The notes: generated by a model not told the origin, from the sequence alone. A DNA stretch of 64,000 nt from Tamarix chinensis (GCA_030549775.1 CM060175.1:82184745-82248744); one strand, 5' to 3'. Numbered from the stretch's first letter, positions 37,130-49,335 are shown. Program-made: numbers and translations.

Positions 37130-38360
37130 CCTCCTCCTTTCCCTTCCGAGAATAAGGAAAATACATGTATACATATATAAACTCATGTACCCATCCTTCT
37201 CCCATTTCATGTTTATTCAAACACTTCTCCCCCTCTACAATTTCCCTTACGTGCACACACCACCACCGTCAACCTCCCCTTCTCCTCCTCCTCCTATTCC
37301 TCCTCTTCCTTCTTCTTCTTCTTCTTCTTCTCCTCCTCCTCCTCCTTCCCGTTCTACGTCTCCTTTTTCTCTTCCTCCTCCTCCTCCTTCTTCTCCTTAT
37401 CCTCCTCTTTCTCCTTCTTCTCTTTAATCTCCTTCTTCTCCTTCTTCTCTTTAATCTCCTTCTTCTCCTTCTCCTCCTCCTCCTCCTCCTCCTCCTCCTT
37501 CTTCTTCTCTTGCTCCTCCTTCACCTTCTTCTCCTTTCGCTTCTTCTTCCTTATCACCCATATCCTTTTCTTTTATTTCTTTCTTCTCCTTCCCTATAAC
37601 ATATTTTGTCAAAGCCTTTCCCAACCTCTTGGCTCACTCTCCCGTAGCACCCCTGGTAATTGTTACCATTGCTTCTTCCTCCATTTTAGTGCCTATTGTT
37701 GAGCCACCTACCATAGCCTATGCAGCACCACAACACCATCATCCAGCATCCACTACCAGCACAACATTTTCCTAGCTCCCTAGCCCTCGACCACTAACCA
37801 CTAGCCACTTAACACCCCTTTCCCTCAACCAACAGCTGTACGTCTCACCATTTCCAACCACAACCATCAACATCATCACTCATTGCCTGCACCCTCCTCC
37901 TTCTTCTTCTTCTTTGTCTTCTTCTTCTTCTTTCCTTCCACCACTACCTTTATTTTCTTCTCCATCATTGCAATAGACTTTGTTGATCCCCAACCCCCTG
38001 CGGTAAAAACTACCTCAGCTCATCCCTAAGCAGTGACAATTTCTGTCGTTGCTACCCCTCCCCTTTGACGCCCTCTAACGTAGCAGTCCCTCCCTCCACC
38101 CTACATCTTCCACCCCTGCCAACCACCACTGCCCTTAGCCATCTCTACTACTGCCTTCCCTCCTCTCCTTCATGCATCAATTAAACATTTCCCCATCACC
38201 TCCACCATTTGCAACTCCGTACACTACCCCCACCACAGCCATTGTCCCTCCTACACTAGCCCACCGAGCCACGACCACCATCTCCACCAACTAGAACCAA
38301 CCGCCACTAGTCTCCACCACTGCCACCATCTCCCCCCACCTCACTAAGTTAGTCGGCCAG
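37130..38360 (+). repeat. Pyrimidine-rich block of LTR E with CTT/CTC runs
   Basis: Dense (CTT)n and (CTC)n at 37264-37560, then C-rich sequence with CCACCA phrases to about 38360. The 144-codon frame (37165-37599) is nearly all Leu in its middle and is compositional. Confidence 0.75.
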
Positions 38361-39402
38361 TTCCATCTTCCCCCCTTGTGTTGTGTGTGTATGCTCATGT
38401 TGCGCATGTATCATGAGTTGTGTTTGTTTTTTAAGTTAAGTTTGGTATTATTATATACATATAAGGGTATGTTGGTAATTTTAGAAAAATAAATATTTTA
38501 TTATTATAATTATTATTTTAGGTATTAAAATATTAATTTGGTATTTTGGTATTATTTTTAAATATGAAAGTTGATTATCAGGATCTCGTAGTATTTAGTA
38601 GGATACCATTATTTTTACATTTTTGAGGAATTTCACGTAACTTTTATACTCTCTTAAAATAGTAAATTTATGTGATAGCATATTAGTTGCGTCTGAAATA
38701 TTTTATGCATGATTTTGTGTTTTACCATGTTATTGTTATTATGAGAATTATTATATGATTGCTGATGCTATGATAAGCAGTTAATATTACATGTAAAAAA
38801 TGAGTAAGTAAAAATTGGGCGGTATTATTATTTTATGTGGAAAAGCCTTTGTTGTGAAATATGGATGAATCATGGGTTTATTATTGGTATAATGATTGTG
38901 AAATGAGTATGATAAGTTTTATGGAAAAAAAATGAGGATTTGGAAGTAATGTTACTAAGCACATAAAATCTACATAAAATAAAGGTTTGTGACTGATAAA
39001 CATATTTTGGTCATTAAATATGAGAATCATGGTATTTTAAGGTATTATATACTCCAAACTGTACTAATGGATTTATAAGAATTGTTTGGAGTAAATGTGA
39101 ATGACATAAGATTGAGAAAGTATAAAATGATTTGATTTGGGAATAATAACCCCACAACGAGGATGTTATTATCACATGTGTGAAATGGTAGATTTAGACC
39201 ACGAAATTTGAATATCTTGTTAATATTAGTGTTTTGGGAATGTATATTAAATCTGGTAAGTGTTTGAGCCCTACATAAAAAGTTATGATTGATTTGTAAA
39301 ATTAAGGTTTGTAAGCCCTGGGAATAGTGAATTTTGGGATAGGGTTATTAACGTATGTGCAAGACCGACCTTAGATTTAGGCCTTTAAATTTGAGTATAT
39401 TG

Positions 39403-39479
<77 letters not shown>

Positions 39480-39480
39480 T
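39403..39480. repeat. (AAT)n followed by (ATT)n, a perfect microsatellite palindrome
   Basis: About 38 bases of AAT repeat switch at about 39441 to about 39 bases of ATT repeat. The whole is a self-complementary inverted repeat with almost no loop. Confidence 0.9.
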
Positions 39481-39717
39481 TAGGAAGAGGTACTAATTTT
39501 GGTGATTAAAAGAGTGAAAGAATAAGAGTTATGATAAAATTGTGGAACTACGGTTTCGGGGAACTAAAGGGATCTTAACTCTAGAGAACAATTTCACAAT
39601 CTTTGTGATGTGCTTACCTATTTTAAAGGTGTTTTGTACCTTCGAGTCATTCATGAATAAGACATTAATCATTTAAAGTAAAAGATGACGTGAGTTGGGC
39701 CAAGGTGTTTTTGGATC

Positions 39718-40130
39718 TGTTCCACCGAATGATAAAATTAGCTTAGGTGTATTGTCCCTGAGAGATACTTAAGACTGTTCCATCGGTTTAAGAATTGTGG
39801 CTCAGAATCATTTTGCCTTGAAAGGTGTTTTTATGGATCTATTCTAGTAGATGATAATAGTGACTCAGGTGTGTTGTCCTTGAGAGGTGTTTCAGTTTGT
39901 TCCACCAAATTAAGAATAGTGGAGCCTTCTACTCATCGTGAATAAGAATATAATTTGAGATAATTAGCCTAATGGATAAGACATTAATCATTTAAAGTGG
40001 AAGAGTACGTGAGTTAGAACCAAGGTGTTGGATCTATTTCACCAGATGATAATAGCAACTCAGGTGTGTTGCCCCTAATAATTATTTCAGACCATTTCAC
40101 TAGTTCAAGAATAGTGGGGGTCCCCAAACT
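39718..40130 (+). repeat. Hairpin array of LTR E
   Basis: Units TGTTCCACCGA...AATAGTG followed by pairs such as CTTAGG...CCTGAG and CTCAGG...CCTTGAG, the latter with a wobble. Two TTAATCATTTAAAGT modules (39667 and 39983) separate sub-arrays. Confidence 0.65.
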
Positions 40131-40228
40131 CAATATAAGTAAAAGAATGAAAATGGTTATTTCTAATAAAAAGGTGTGGTTTGGTAGTAGCCTTCATGTC
40201 TATCTCTGTTTCAGCAACTGCCTCTGTG

Positions 40229-41870
40229 TGTAACACCTCCATTTTTCACTACAAAAAAATTTCAGTTGAAGATGTTTCAGGAGCGAAAATACAAAACCAA
40301 CTTATGAAAAATGGGATGCTACCACCGTATATAACGCAAGATAGGCTCCTCACTGCCTACCTTGCTCTAGACAAAAGGATAAGTATCAAACCAATCAAAA
40401 CACAAGGAAATATAGAGTGCACAAGATAAGAAAATTCTTGTTTACAACCCAAGGCTACATATGCCCAAATCCCTACAAGATACATATAAAGAAGATAAAT
40501 TTGCTTAGCTAAAGCCTCATCAAGAGTATACCATGGTTACTCAAGGACCACAAGAAATTCTCAGGGAAAGCCTATGCTCAACAACCTAAGATTCTGAGAT
40601 GAGGATGGACTACTCAATGGTTTTCCTCAGGAGTACCTGCAACCAATCTCCTACTCGTGGGATTGAACAAGAGATTGCAACAACAACCCCGTTAGTATGC
40701 ATACATACTGAGTAAACCAATCTACCACCATCATATATTTCCTAGTGCAAACAAGATCCATACAACACACTCATGGCACAACTTACCACAACGTGCATGT
40801 GAATTTCCTATCATGTCGTTTACGTTCAATCACATGTGTCATACAAGATATGAGTGAATCCTCTAAATCATGCATAGTTATAATCATATCAACACAATAG
40901 GGTATGCACCTTTTTACATGCATACTATATACTCATGGATCATGAAATACTTAGATTATCCATTAGACAATAGATAGAGTATAACTAGCATAGTGATGAG
41001 GAAGCAGGAATTCATGTACAACATCTAACCATGGATGATTCATGAGCAAGATAATAATAAGGCATGCAAGAAATCATATATCACTCCAAATTATAGGCAT
41101 GTACCATAATAGACATCCCAGAGGGTATATGATTAACATCGAATTCCAGGTAGAGGAGCATAAGGCATACCGCTTATTCATAGCTTAAACTAGGTGTAAG
41201 CTCTCAAGTATTCATAACACAAAGTGGATGTCATGTTAAGTAACCATAATCATATAATAAGAGCTGGTTGGTTTCTTCCTCATTAGATCTCAGTTTGGTC
41301 GTCCTCTTACTTTAGATAAAATGGAATATCTTTACCAAATCCTTATGCATTAAGTGAGTATACACTTAATTTTACCCCAAGTTCTTGAGCAAGGTGGGAT
41401 TATTCCCTGTGGTCTATCAATACCATGGAATCTATCCAAATAATGGACATAAAGTCCTACCTCATGCCAAAGAAACCAAACAAACATAAGTCCGGGCTCT
41501 TGCTAAAGTAACAATAGACTGAAGTCCTAGCTCATGCTAAGGAAACTAAATGGACATAAGTCCGGGTTCCTATCCATCCTATGGTGACTAGACCTTTTAG
41601 TATCGATATCTCTTAGTATATCATTAGTGTTAAGAGTAGGAAAGGCACTAGAATATACGAGGATTCTGGGATCAACTAGGACCCCGCCTGAAGGCAAACT
41701 CGCCCGAAGGTAGACTAACCTCGGTAGCTAATTGAGAATCAAATAATCCAAACCTTCACAGTGCTGATTCACTTTAAGTAATTAGTGTCTTATTAGTTTG
41801 GAAAATTCATTTCACACAAAGGCCCAAAACACTGGCATACCTAGCATACAAGTCTTTTTTATTTAACACA
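40229..41870 (-). mobile_element. Family 1 LTR fragment F, nested in E in opposite orientation
   Basis: Starts TGTAACACCTCCATTTTTCAC. It has TACTGAGTAAACC at 40708, like D (TACTGAGTAAGG at 45092), then a repeat region (41270-41830) and a TTAAGTG...CACTTAA inverted repeat (41350-41369). No GGGGTGTTACA end is visible, so the right boundary is approximate and the copy is probably truncated. Confidence 0.5.
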
Positions 41871-42470
41871 CCCATATAGGCTCTAAAGTATGTGGTATTG
41901 GTGGTATGTGATGATATGAATGGTTACTTAATGTATGTACATTTTAGTGTTTATACTATGTATTCTTATAATGCTTTGCTTGTGTTCTATGCTCATTTTT
42001 CATTTTGGTTTAGTATAAAAGGTTGCTCAATTGCGTTGTAATGAAGGGTTCCTTTCGTGGGCCTTTGCTTATTCAATGGATAGTGGTCTTTGCAAGTCAG
42101 CTTCTGAGTTCAGTCGAAGCTGATAGTTTAGTTGAGAGAGCCTAGGGCTATCCAGTGTCTTTTGGTATATTGATTTCACTTGTATTTGGATGTCTGTGTC
42201 CCACTGTATTCTCTACCTTTGCATTTTGTAAATCTCTTATATGGATTTTATGTATCACAATACTTATCTTTTGTCTCCTCTATTATGCTTATTATAATCA
42301 TGTTATAAATCTAAGCGGAGTAATGATTTTAGGCTTATTACTTGGTATGAGAATGGTAAGAGTAACCGGACTTGTACCAAGTGTGGCAATAACACCCTTT
42401 ATTTTTATGATTTTAGCTTTCGTGCTTAACTCTATAAAAAAAATTGGTTTGTAAAAACTAGGGTGTTACA

Positions 42471-43015
42471 ATTATTAGTTAGTTTTAGAATGGAATCTCA
42501 TTTGGACTTATATATAGATATGATCTAGGGTTCTTTATTACCACGTTTAGCCTAGGCCTAATTATATTCCCAATTTTTTTTTTGAAAAAAAAAATTAGAA
42601 CAACAAAATAAAATCATCCTTGAAGTTTTATTAATTTTAGATAATTTAAAAGATTTTTTGAGGCATAAAACACAATAAAAATTAATCGAGACGAAAATGA
42701 TGTTTTTCATCAAAACCCCTATTTATCATTTTTTATAATACCTAGGATACTAAAAATATATAAGGAATTTAAATATGATGAGTCTAGAATAAAGTATGGA
42801 TAAAAGTGGTTAAGAATGTCTCATAAAACAAAGTCGTGAGTGGGGGTATGAATAATGGAACAAAACATTTCTAAAACGTAACTAGAGTTTGAATTTTATT
42901 TAAAATATGTAATAAATCTTTAAATAAAATAATTTTCTCATTTTTATATTATAAAATATACTTTTTAACAGTGAGATATTATATGATTATTTAACAGCAA
43001 AACCTTCTCAAAGTA
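42471..43015. other. Unassigned sequence between LTR E and gypsy 2 gag
   Basis: AT-rich. It should be internal sequence of gypsy element 2, but no pol motif is readable on the minus strand. Confidence 0.35.
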
Positions 43016-43747
43016 AAAAATTGTCATGACAACAATGATTGTAATATTTGGGATGAATCTTAGAAGCTTAATGAATCTGGCACAATACTCACTAACCATC
43101 ATCATACCCTAAGTGAGCAACATAAAATCCTTCAATTTATCTTTCTTGAGGATATTGGGATAAAAGGATGCAATTTTTCCTTGATTTCATCCCTAGTCAC
43201 AATGACTAACCTACCACTCATTTTTTGTTGCACGAAACAAGTAGGTTGTCACACTAACTCTCCTTGCCTCAAGGTAATCCACTATCTAAAAGGTTTTGTT
43301 GAGGTCTCGAATCTAAGCCTTGAGAACAATTGAGTCCTCTTGACCGTGGTGTATAGGAAGGTGATGATTGGTGACCCTACTTAGCCAATCCTTGTTGATA
43401 GCTACCTCTTATGGTAGATATGGAGGTAGTAGGGGAGTTTACGGCTAAACCAAAGGTTGTTGAGCTTGATACTAAATAAACCTTATAATGGAGTTAATCA
43501 TGTGCTCAAGATGGTTGTAAAAACATCCTTATAATAAGATATGTGAGAGTTTTGGATCATTGTGAGGTGTAAAATAGAAACCATGTTAGGGTAATATTTA
43601 CTATCTTGTTGCAATGCAATACTATCAACACATAATCACATAAAAGGCCACCTAGACTACTTTGTCAGAAGCTTCACAAGCTAATCCAAGTTTTAAAAAA
43701 CCTATGGTAGAATCCTCTAAAATTAGGAGAAGTAACTTTAAACCAAA
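43016..43747 (-). pseudogene. Gypsy element 2 gag (decayed)
   Basis: Minus-strand translation gives DYLEARRVSVTTYLFRATKN (about 43305-43245), then ASFYPNILKKDKLKDFMLL (about 43175-43115) and MMMVSEYCARFIKLLRFIPN (about 43110-43045). This is the Retrotrans_gag pattern of Ty3-gypsy elements (.FYP.....K..EF..L.QG.M.V.EY..+F..L.RF.P). Stops and frame changes are present. Everything downstream of gag is missing or replaced, with LTR E beginning about 550 bp further on. Confidence 0.8.
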
Positions 43748-43760
43748 GGCTCTAATACCA
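43748..43760 (-). other. Gypsy element 2 primer-binding site
   Basis: The minus strand reads TGGTATTAGAGCC, one mismatch from the initiator-Met tRNA-complementary TGGTATCAGAGCC. It lies three bases from the end of the 5' LTR at 43764 (GGGTGTTAAAA on the minus strand). Confidence 0.8.
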
Positions 43761-44389
43761 ACTTTTAACACCCTAAATTCTTGGACTAATTTTGTTTGTT
43801 TGTTTAAACTATAGATTTTGCAGAAGTGAAAACCAAAACATGCTTATTACCACTGTTATTAACACTAGTTTAGTTTTTATACTATGTTCTTGTTAAGGGA
43901 AAGACAAAATGATTCAAACAAGTCAAAATATTGATAAACAACAGAGGTAGTAATAATACAACAAGATAATGTTGTGGAGCTTGAGTCTCAATATATAACA
44001 AAAAAGGGAATGGGGCACAATAGTCCAAAATATCTAGGTCATAAAAGAAACCGAAAGCATTACTGAAGAACACCTACTCTAAGTTCCACCCATAGTATAA
44101 TCACTCTTGCCCAAACACGTCATCATATAAGTCAATGTCATCATCCTTTGGTACCTACAATAAGTCACGTGCAATGTGTAACACTAGTACACTAGTGTAC
44201 CAAGTAAAAAAGGCTTCTCCTATAGAGGCCGCATGTAACACACAGTGCATGGTGTAAAAGTAGTAAAACATGTAATACATTAAAAAACATGATATCGCAA
44301 AATTCTCATACTAAATTTAATGAGTGAAATCAATAATACTCTACATCTTATAGTCCCATAATTAATCCATAAAAAGTACCATTACTATA

Positions 44390-44577
44390 CTAACTCCATT
44401 TTCAAATAAGTGGATTACCTACCATTAGTTAATCTAATATAGATAACTAGAATAACTCAATACAATTAATATAGTTGGACTTTCTACCACCAACTAACCT
44501 AATATAGATAGCCAACACAACTCAAGTAAAGGTGGATTGTCTACCACCAGTTAAACTAATATAGATATGTAACACCC
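44390..44577 (-). repeat. Hairpin-bearing tandem array of family 2 LTR
   Basis: Three units of about 60 bp with TAATATAGATA. The stems are AAGTGG...CCATT (44407-44425), TAGTTGG...CCAACTA (44472-44478 with 44490-44496, perfect) and GGTGG...CCACC (44531-44535 with 44544-44548, perfect). Confidence 0.75.
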
Positions 44578-45060
44578 CCAAATTTACTACCGAAAAATTT
44601 CGTTTAAATCAAAAAGGTTTAGCGGAAGCGAAAGATAAAATCGTAAACTCGGGGGCGTTACCGCCACACTTAGTACCAGACCGGTACACTCCTACCGTTC
44701 CAGTACTAAGTGCTAAAGCTAAAACCAAACAACATCAAATGCGAAACATTAAAACATGGGTCGACTTTTAACATAAATCATTAACGAAACACAAGTCAAA
44801 CAGTAATTAGAATACGGTTTAGGATCACAACTTAAGAGTACGATTCTCAAAACATGAAGCGTAGTACAAAATATAGCTAAATAAGGAAATACAAAATCCG
44901 ATGATAGCAATAGAGTCCGGTCGACTCGCTCTCGATCCCCAAGTCAGGTTAGGCTCAACACTCTGCCCCACCCGATGCCTCGTAGGTGTCGTAGGCATCG
45001 AAGACATGGTCTCCTACCTGCACAAGATCAGAGGGGTCTTCTGCTCGTGGGAATGAGCAG

Positions 45061-45095
45061 CACCCATGAAACGGGTGATCAGTACGCTACGTACT
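45061..45095 (-). repeat. Double hairpin module of LTR D
   Basis: CACCC (45061-45065) pairs with GGGTG (45073-45077). AGTACG (45081-45086) pairs with CGTACT (45090-45095) over a 3-base loop. Counterparts are ACCCAT/ATGGGT in A (5539-5553) and CAGTAC/GTACTG in G (54277-54292). Confidence 0.75.
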
Positions 45096-45276
45096 GAGTA
45101 AGGTAACAGACGAGCTAAGGCCAACACATGGAACATATGATACAAGGATAAGCACATAGGCAACATACGATAGCACACATGATAATGCCTGATTACTTTC
45201 CCGGTGACCTATTCTTTATTCTCATTAATAATATGTCCATTCCACACATATTCTTTAATAGTCCATGTGAGTGCGG

Positions 45277-45680
45277 GAACCCCACTATTATAGCCGGTGG
45301 ACCGGAAAGTATATACTTAGGGCATAACGCTCCTGACCGCTATTATTTGTCGGTGGACCGGTCTCCAGGGCAAAATGCTCCTGGCCACTATTATTTGCCG
45401 GTGGGCCGATCTGGCCCCGACTCACATAGTGTTTCGCTGTAAGTACTTAGTGTATTTTCTATGGTTTAACTTACTTACTTTGGTTTGTCGAGCACGAAAT
45501 CCCCCACTATTATAGCCAGTGGACCGGAAAGTATACACTTAGGGCAGAACGCTCCTGACTACTATTATTTGTCGGTGGACCGGTCTCCAGGGCACCCGAC
45601 TCCTGGCCACTATTATTTGCCGGTGGACCGGTCTAGGCTTGGCTCAACAATCTTTCACTTTACATGATTAGTGTCTTATC
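45277..45680 (-). repeat. Hairpin array of LTR D
   Basis: Six or so units of CCACTATTATTTG(T/C)CGGTGGACCGGTCTCCAGG... split into three-base-variant phrases. The stems are CCAGG...CCTGG (45365 and 45585 regions, perfect) and TTAGG...CCTGA (45318 region, one wobble), each next to a CCGG/CCGG pair. Confidence 0.8.
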
Positions 45681-48600
45681 CGTGTCTGATTAGATAACAT
45701 TCCACCCTTGACATGCATGTCTGATTAGATCAACAACAACATAGACCTTGAGCTCTAGTTAAACAGTAGCAAAAATAGGTAACCAACAAAAGAAAAAAAG
45801 TGAGGGATATGAAGGAAAAAAGGCTAAGGAGGTAAGAAGGGAGGTTGAAAGCCACAAAAAGCCAATGAAAATAAGTGGTAGGGGATGATCCATTGTTGGT
45901 AAAATCACAGAAACAAGCCATAAAGAGATGTTGCAAAAATCACACATCAAAAGTAGCCATAGATTGTGGCCGATAACGAAAAATAGGGAATAAAACGAAA
46001 GGGAACGACCGATGTTTTCAACAAAAAATGGAAGGTCTATAGAGAATGAATTGTAATGAATCCAACACAATACAATGAGGGGAAATTAAGGAGAAATGAA
46101 ACTTCAAGAGGTGTCGGGAGTAGGCAACCTGATTAGTTGCAACATTGTTGTTGCTAGCCAAAAACATTGGGAAAACAACCACCAAAAGCCACAAAAAATA
46201 AAAAATTCCAACAACACCAAGATGGAAAGGGAAGTAATAGAGCTGATAGGTAAATAATAACTAGAGGGGGAGCTAAGAGAAGACGAGGCTTTTGCTGGAA
46301 AATCTAGCTCGAGCAAGGGGAAAATAAGGAAACTTTTAGGTTTGCATGGGGAAGGTTTCACATGGGTTGGAATGGGGGTTAATACATGACTAAGTTTTGG
46401 GATTTGGAGTGGTTATGAGGCCTATAATGGTAGGTAATATCTGGCCTAATATTTTCTATTTTAACACGTGAAAGAAAGGCTAAGTGCGAGTTTAACTTTA
46501 GGTGCAAAGATAATGATGATTATTTACTTATGATTGGGTTTCTGGTTAACCATGGTCAGCTAAAGCGAATTAGAATTTTAGGCTAGTCCTGGTTTATTTA
46601 GGATCTAACTAGATGGTTAGGAGGTTGGTTAGATTAGATTAAAGATTTAAAATGTGGAGAATGCCCAAAACTAGGTATTAGTAGAAATAAAATAAAAAAT
46701 TGCTTTCTAAATAAATGTGTGTTTGCTAAATAATTTTTGAAACCTAAGTATATAAAAATATTGGGTATTGAATTTGGTTTTAAGCTTGAAGGATGGAAAG
46801 TGAACAAAATTGACAAAATTGGATAATCTATAGAAATACATTTTTTTTGCAAATGGGTAAAAAAACAACGAAGGCTCTAAAAAGGCTTAAAAAGGTATGG
46901 ACTAATTTATAAAGTCAAATATATAAAAAATATTTGACTTTGGAGTTTGTTCAGAGCTTAAATGGATAAAAATAAAGAAATATGTGAAATTATTTGTCGT
47001 AGAAAATAAAATTTTCTACAACTTTGCAATTCAGATGGAATGGACAAGCTTAAAAAATGTCTAGAACTATTGTCTTAGTTTAAAACATTTTTAGAAGTAA
47101 GGAGATTTTTTTTGGAAAAGTCAAAACAAGCAAGAAGCAAATTAGAATAAAGAATCACATAAATTGTGGTTTTCTATAAATAAATAAAATCTTTCTACAA
47201 GTAAATAAGTAATTATTGAAAGGTTAAGAAAAGATGCATAAAGTATCAAAATAAAAGAATATGTTTAGAAATATTTTAGGAATGACTTATAAGTTTAGAA
47301 TAAATAAAAAAGAGTGGCAATGATATGATTGAAAAATCAGTGTAAAAGTGTAATTTTTTTTCAAATAAATGAAATAAATGTCATAAAACTCAAATTTAAA
47401 ATAAATAGCTTCAAAATCGATGGTATTTTTTTCAAGTGAATTAAAAGTATAATTACATAGTAATTAGGAATAGAAAAATTCAGGACATTACAAAACTAGT
47501 CAAATAATCCCAAAACTAGTGGATTAGTTTAGGAAATAGATAATGAGAAACATAATGTAAAATAGATAAATCAATCAATCGGTTTGGCCGAACAATCAAA
47601 TAGTTTCACCAATTGATTAACACAAGTTAACCAATAAACTGATCTAAGTCGAGGCTAAACATCCAAAATTTCCAGTTAACTAGTTGAATGGTATGGGAGG
47701 TCAGTCAAATGATTCGTTTGCACAACTCAGATGAATTTTTCATGCTTTCCAAAATCAACCAAAGCATAACCATACTCCATGAAACCTTCCAAAATTGCAT
47801 CATAACATATACACTTCATAATTCCGACCTCAAACAATCATTCCACTTATAAATCATACCACATTCAAGCCCATAATTTCCTCATATTATCAAATAAAAT
47901 CTAGCATGCTCTTAATAGAAACCATATTCATTCCTCAAACACTCAAGCATGCTATTAATAGAAACTTAACCATGTATTCATGCTTGAAATATCTATAACC
48001 CATAACCTATAACACACCATTCTACATGTATAAAGTTTAGCCAAATTTATATATCAAGTAAGATCTTCAAGTAAGGAATACCACTCCATAATGCACACCA
48101 ACACCTAGGATTCTCGTTCACTTGTCACAAATCAAACTAAATCATCTAGCAAAATACATTCGAGATTAAAATAAGAACAAAAAATAGAGGAAAACAGAAG
48201 AAGAAGGAATTAGCACTTGGAGGCTTCTCTTGGAATGGAGGGGTAGAATGCTTTCAGATGCTGTCTAATGTTTAGATAATCATAAATAAGGACATGGGAG
48301 ATCTAGGTTGAACTAAAGGAAGACAAAGACCAAAAAGATCATAGCACATTTGAGTAGGGGAGAGAAAATTACAAAAAGGGAGATTAAGATGTAGGATATA
48401 GACCAAGGGGTATAGGGGATCTTGGACCAACAGAAAAAGGAAGCAAAATGATAGGATTTGAGGCTACAAAAGGGAATTGTGATGCAAATACAAGGGAGTG
48501 AGATAGGTAGAAGGAAATCAAGGGAAAATGTGGAAAAAAGATACTCGAAGGGCTTAGAATCATGTTAGGTAAGTTAAATGTAGTATTTAATGAGGGTTTA

Positions 48601-48904
48601 AAACTCTCTAATAGTTATTTATAAACAAAGAATAATAGATTCCCAAAGGTAAGTGAAGGATTGAAAGATATTTGAGTTTAGATTGAGCAAATATCACATT
48701 TCTAATATAATCAATTAAGTAACTTGGTTAATCAGTTGACTGGTTTGTCAAGCACAAAAAAAACTACATAAATAACTATTAATTAGTTCATTATACTAGT
48801 TGAATAGTTATCCGATTTCAATAATATTTTCATAATTTATTTTTACTTTAAATATAATACAAAAATACTTGTGATATATGAGATATTACAAATGCACTTT
48901 GAAA

Positions 48905-49335
48905 TCCTAATTTTGTGCCATGGGCCCCAATAATGCCTCCATTTATAAAATATAATATTGATGGAGCATGTGATGAAAAGATCATCGATTGGGGAGTTTT
49001 TATTTGATCTCTAGATGGATCGGTCCTAAAATATGACGTGGAGCATGAACTAATGGCCATTGAACGATACTCGTCCCTATTTGGTAAAATGTAGATGACG
49101 ATTACGGGCTTAAAGCTAGGGATATTAATTGGGCAAATAATATGTTCTTCTTGAGTATGATTTTCATACTCTAGTAGAACTACTAAAACACCTTAATCGT
49201 GGTCCTTTCTAAAGCATTGCTCGTAGTGTCAGGGAATTTAGACACCTACTTAGCTAGAATCCCCAATTCAACATACTTCCCTTGGTAGTGCTAATGGGGT
49301 TGCTCACAAGTTATCCATATTAGATATGTCTACCA
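48905..49335 (+). mobile_element. LINE 3' fragment: RNase H-like domain relic
   Basis: Plus-strand translation reads KYNIDGACDEKIIDWGVFI (about 48955-49010), DGSVLKYDVEHELMAI and, after frame changes, SANGVAHKLS (about 49290-49320). This is the pattern of the RVT_3/RNase H domain found at the end of plant LINE ORF2 (K.N.DGA......G.GG.., E..A., AN..AH.LA). A tail-like stretch ending CTTCTCAAAAAA resumes at 54903-55015, after the hAT and LTR G insertions. A host RNase H-like gene fragment is the alternative. Confidence 0.6.

Larger units (their letters stand above)
36694..42470 (+). mobile_element. Large LTR E (family 1), containing fragment F
   Basis: Starts TGTAATACCCTAAAATTTAG and ends AAACTAGGGTGTTACA. 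The flanks ATTAC (36689-36693) and ATTAT (42471-42475) agree at 4 of 5 positions. Order on plus: pyrimidine-rich block (37130-38360), one AAGGGTATGTTGGTAATTTT unit (38463), AAT/ATT microsatellite (39403-39480), hairpin array (39718-40130), fragment F in opposite orientation (40229 to about 41870), then TGAAGGGTTCCTTTCGTGG and GCTTATTCAATGGATAGTGG phrases shared with G (54291-54340) and the end. Without F it is about 4.1 kb. No coding region. Confidence 0.75.
44578..47492 (-). mobile_element. Family 1 LTR D, nested in family 2 LTR
   Basis: Starts TGTAACACCCCCAAATTTAC and ends TTCAGGACATTACA, 2915 bp. It contains GTTACCGCCACACTTAGTAC, the double hairpin at 45061-45095 and an array at 45277-45680. 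The part from about 45730 to the end has an interior unlike the other copies, with no pyrimidine block recognised. Flanks AGATA and AAACT do not match, and host LTR sequence is missing at the junction, so a deletion occurred with or after insertion. Confidence 0.65.
43764..48890 (-). mobile_element. 5' LTR of gypsy element 2 (family 2), split by LTR D
   Basis: The minus strand starts TGTAATATCTCATATATCAC at 48890 and ends GGGTGTTAAAA at 43764 next to the primer-binding site. Removing LTR D leaves about 2.2 kb. It is homologous to the 3' LTR of gypsy 1 (14150-15458), including the tandem array. The stretch equivalent to about 14990-15200 of that copy is missing around the D insertion. Confidence 0.78.

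Noticed and set aside
37165..37599. 144-codon Leu-rich frame in LTR E
   Set aside because: Almost entirely translated CTT/CTC repeats; no initiation context or family support.
36694..42470. LTR E as a MULE or other TIR transposon because its ends are inverted (TGTAA/TTACA)
   Set aside because: Sister copies have 5-bp duplications and TG...CA ends, which fit LTRs better than 9-bp MULE duplications; no transposase motif.
43748..43760. tRNA-like match
   Set aside because: Only the 13 bases complementary to a tRNA 3' end; it is a retrotransposon primer-binding site, not a tRNA gene.
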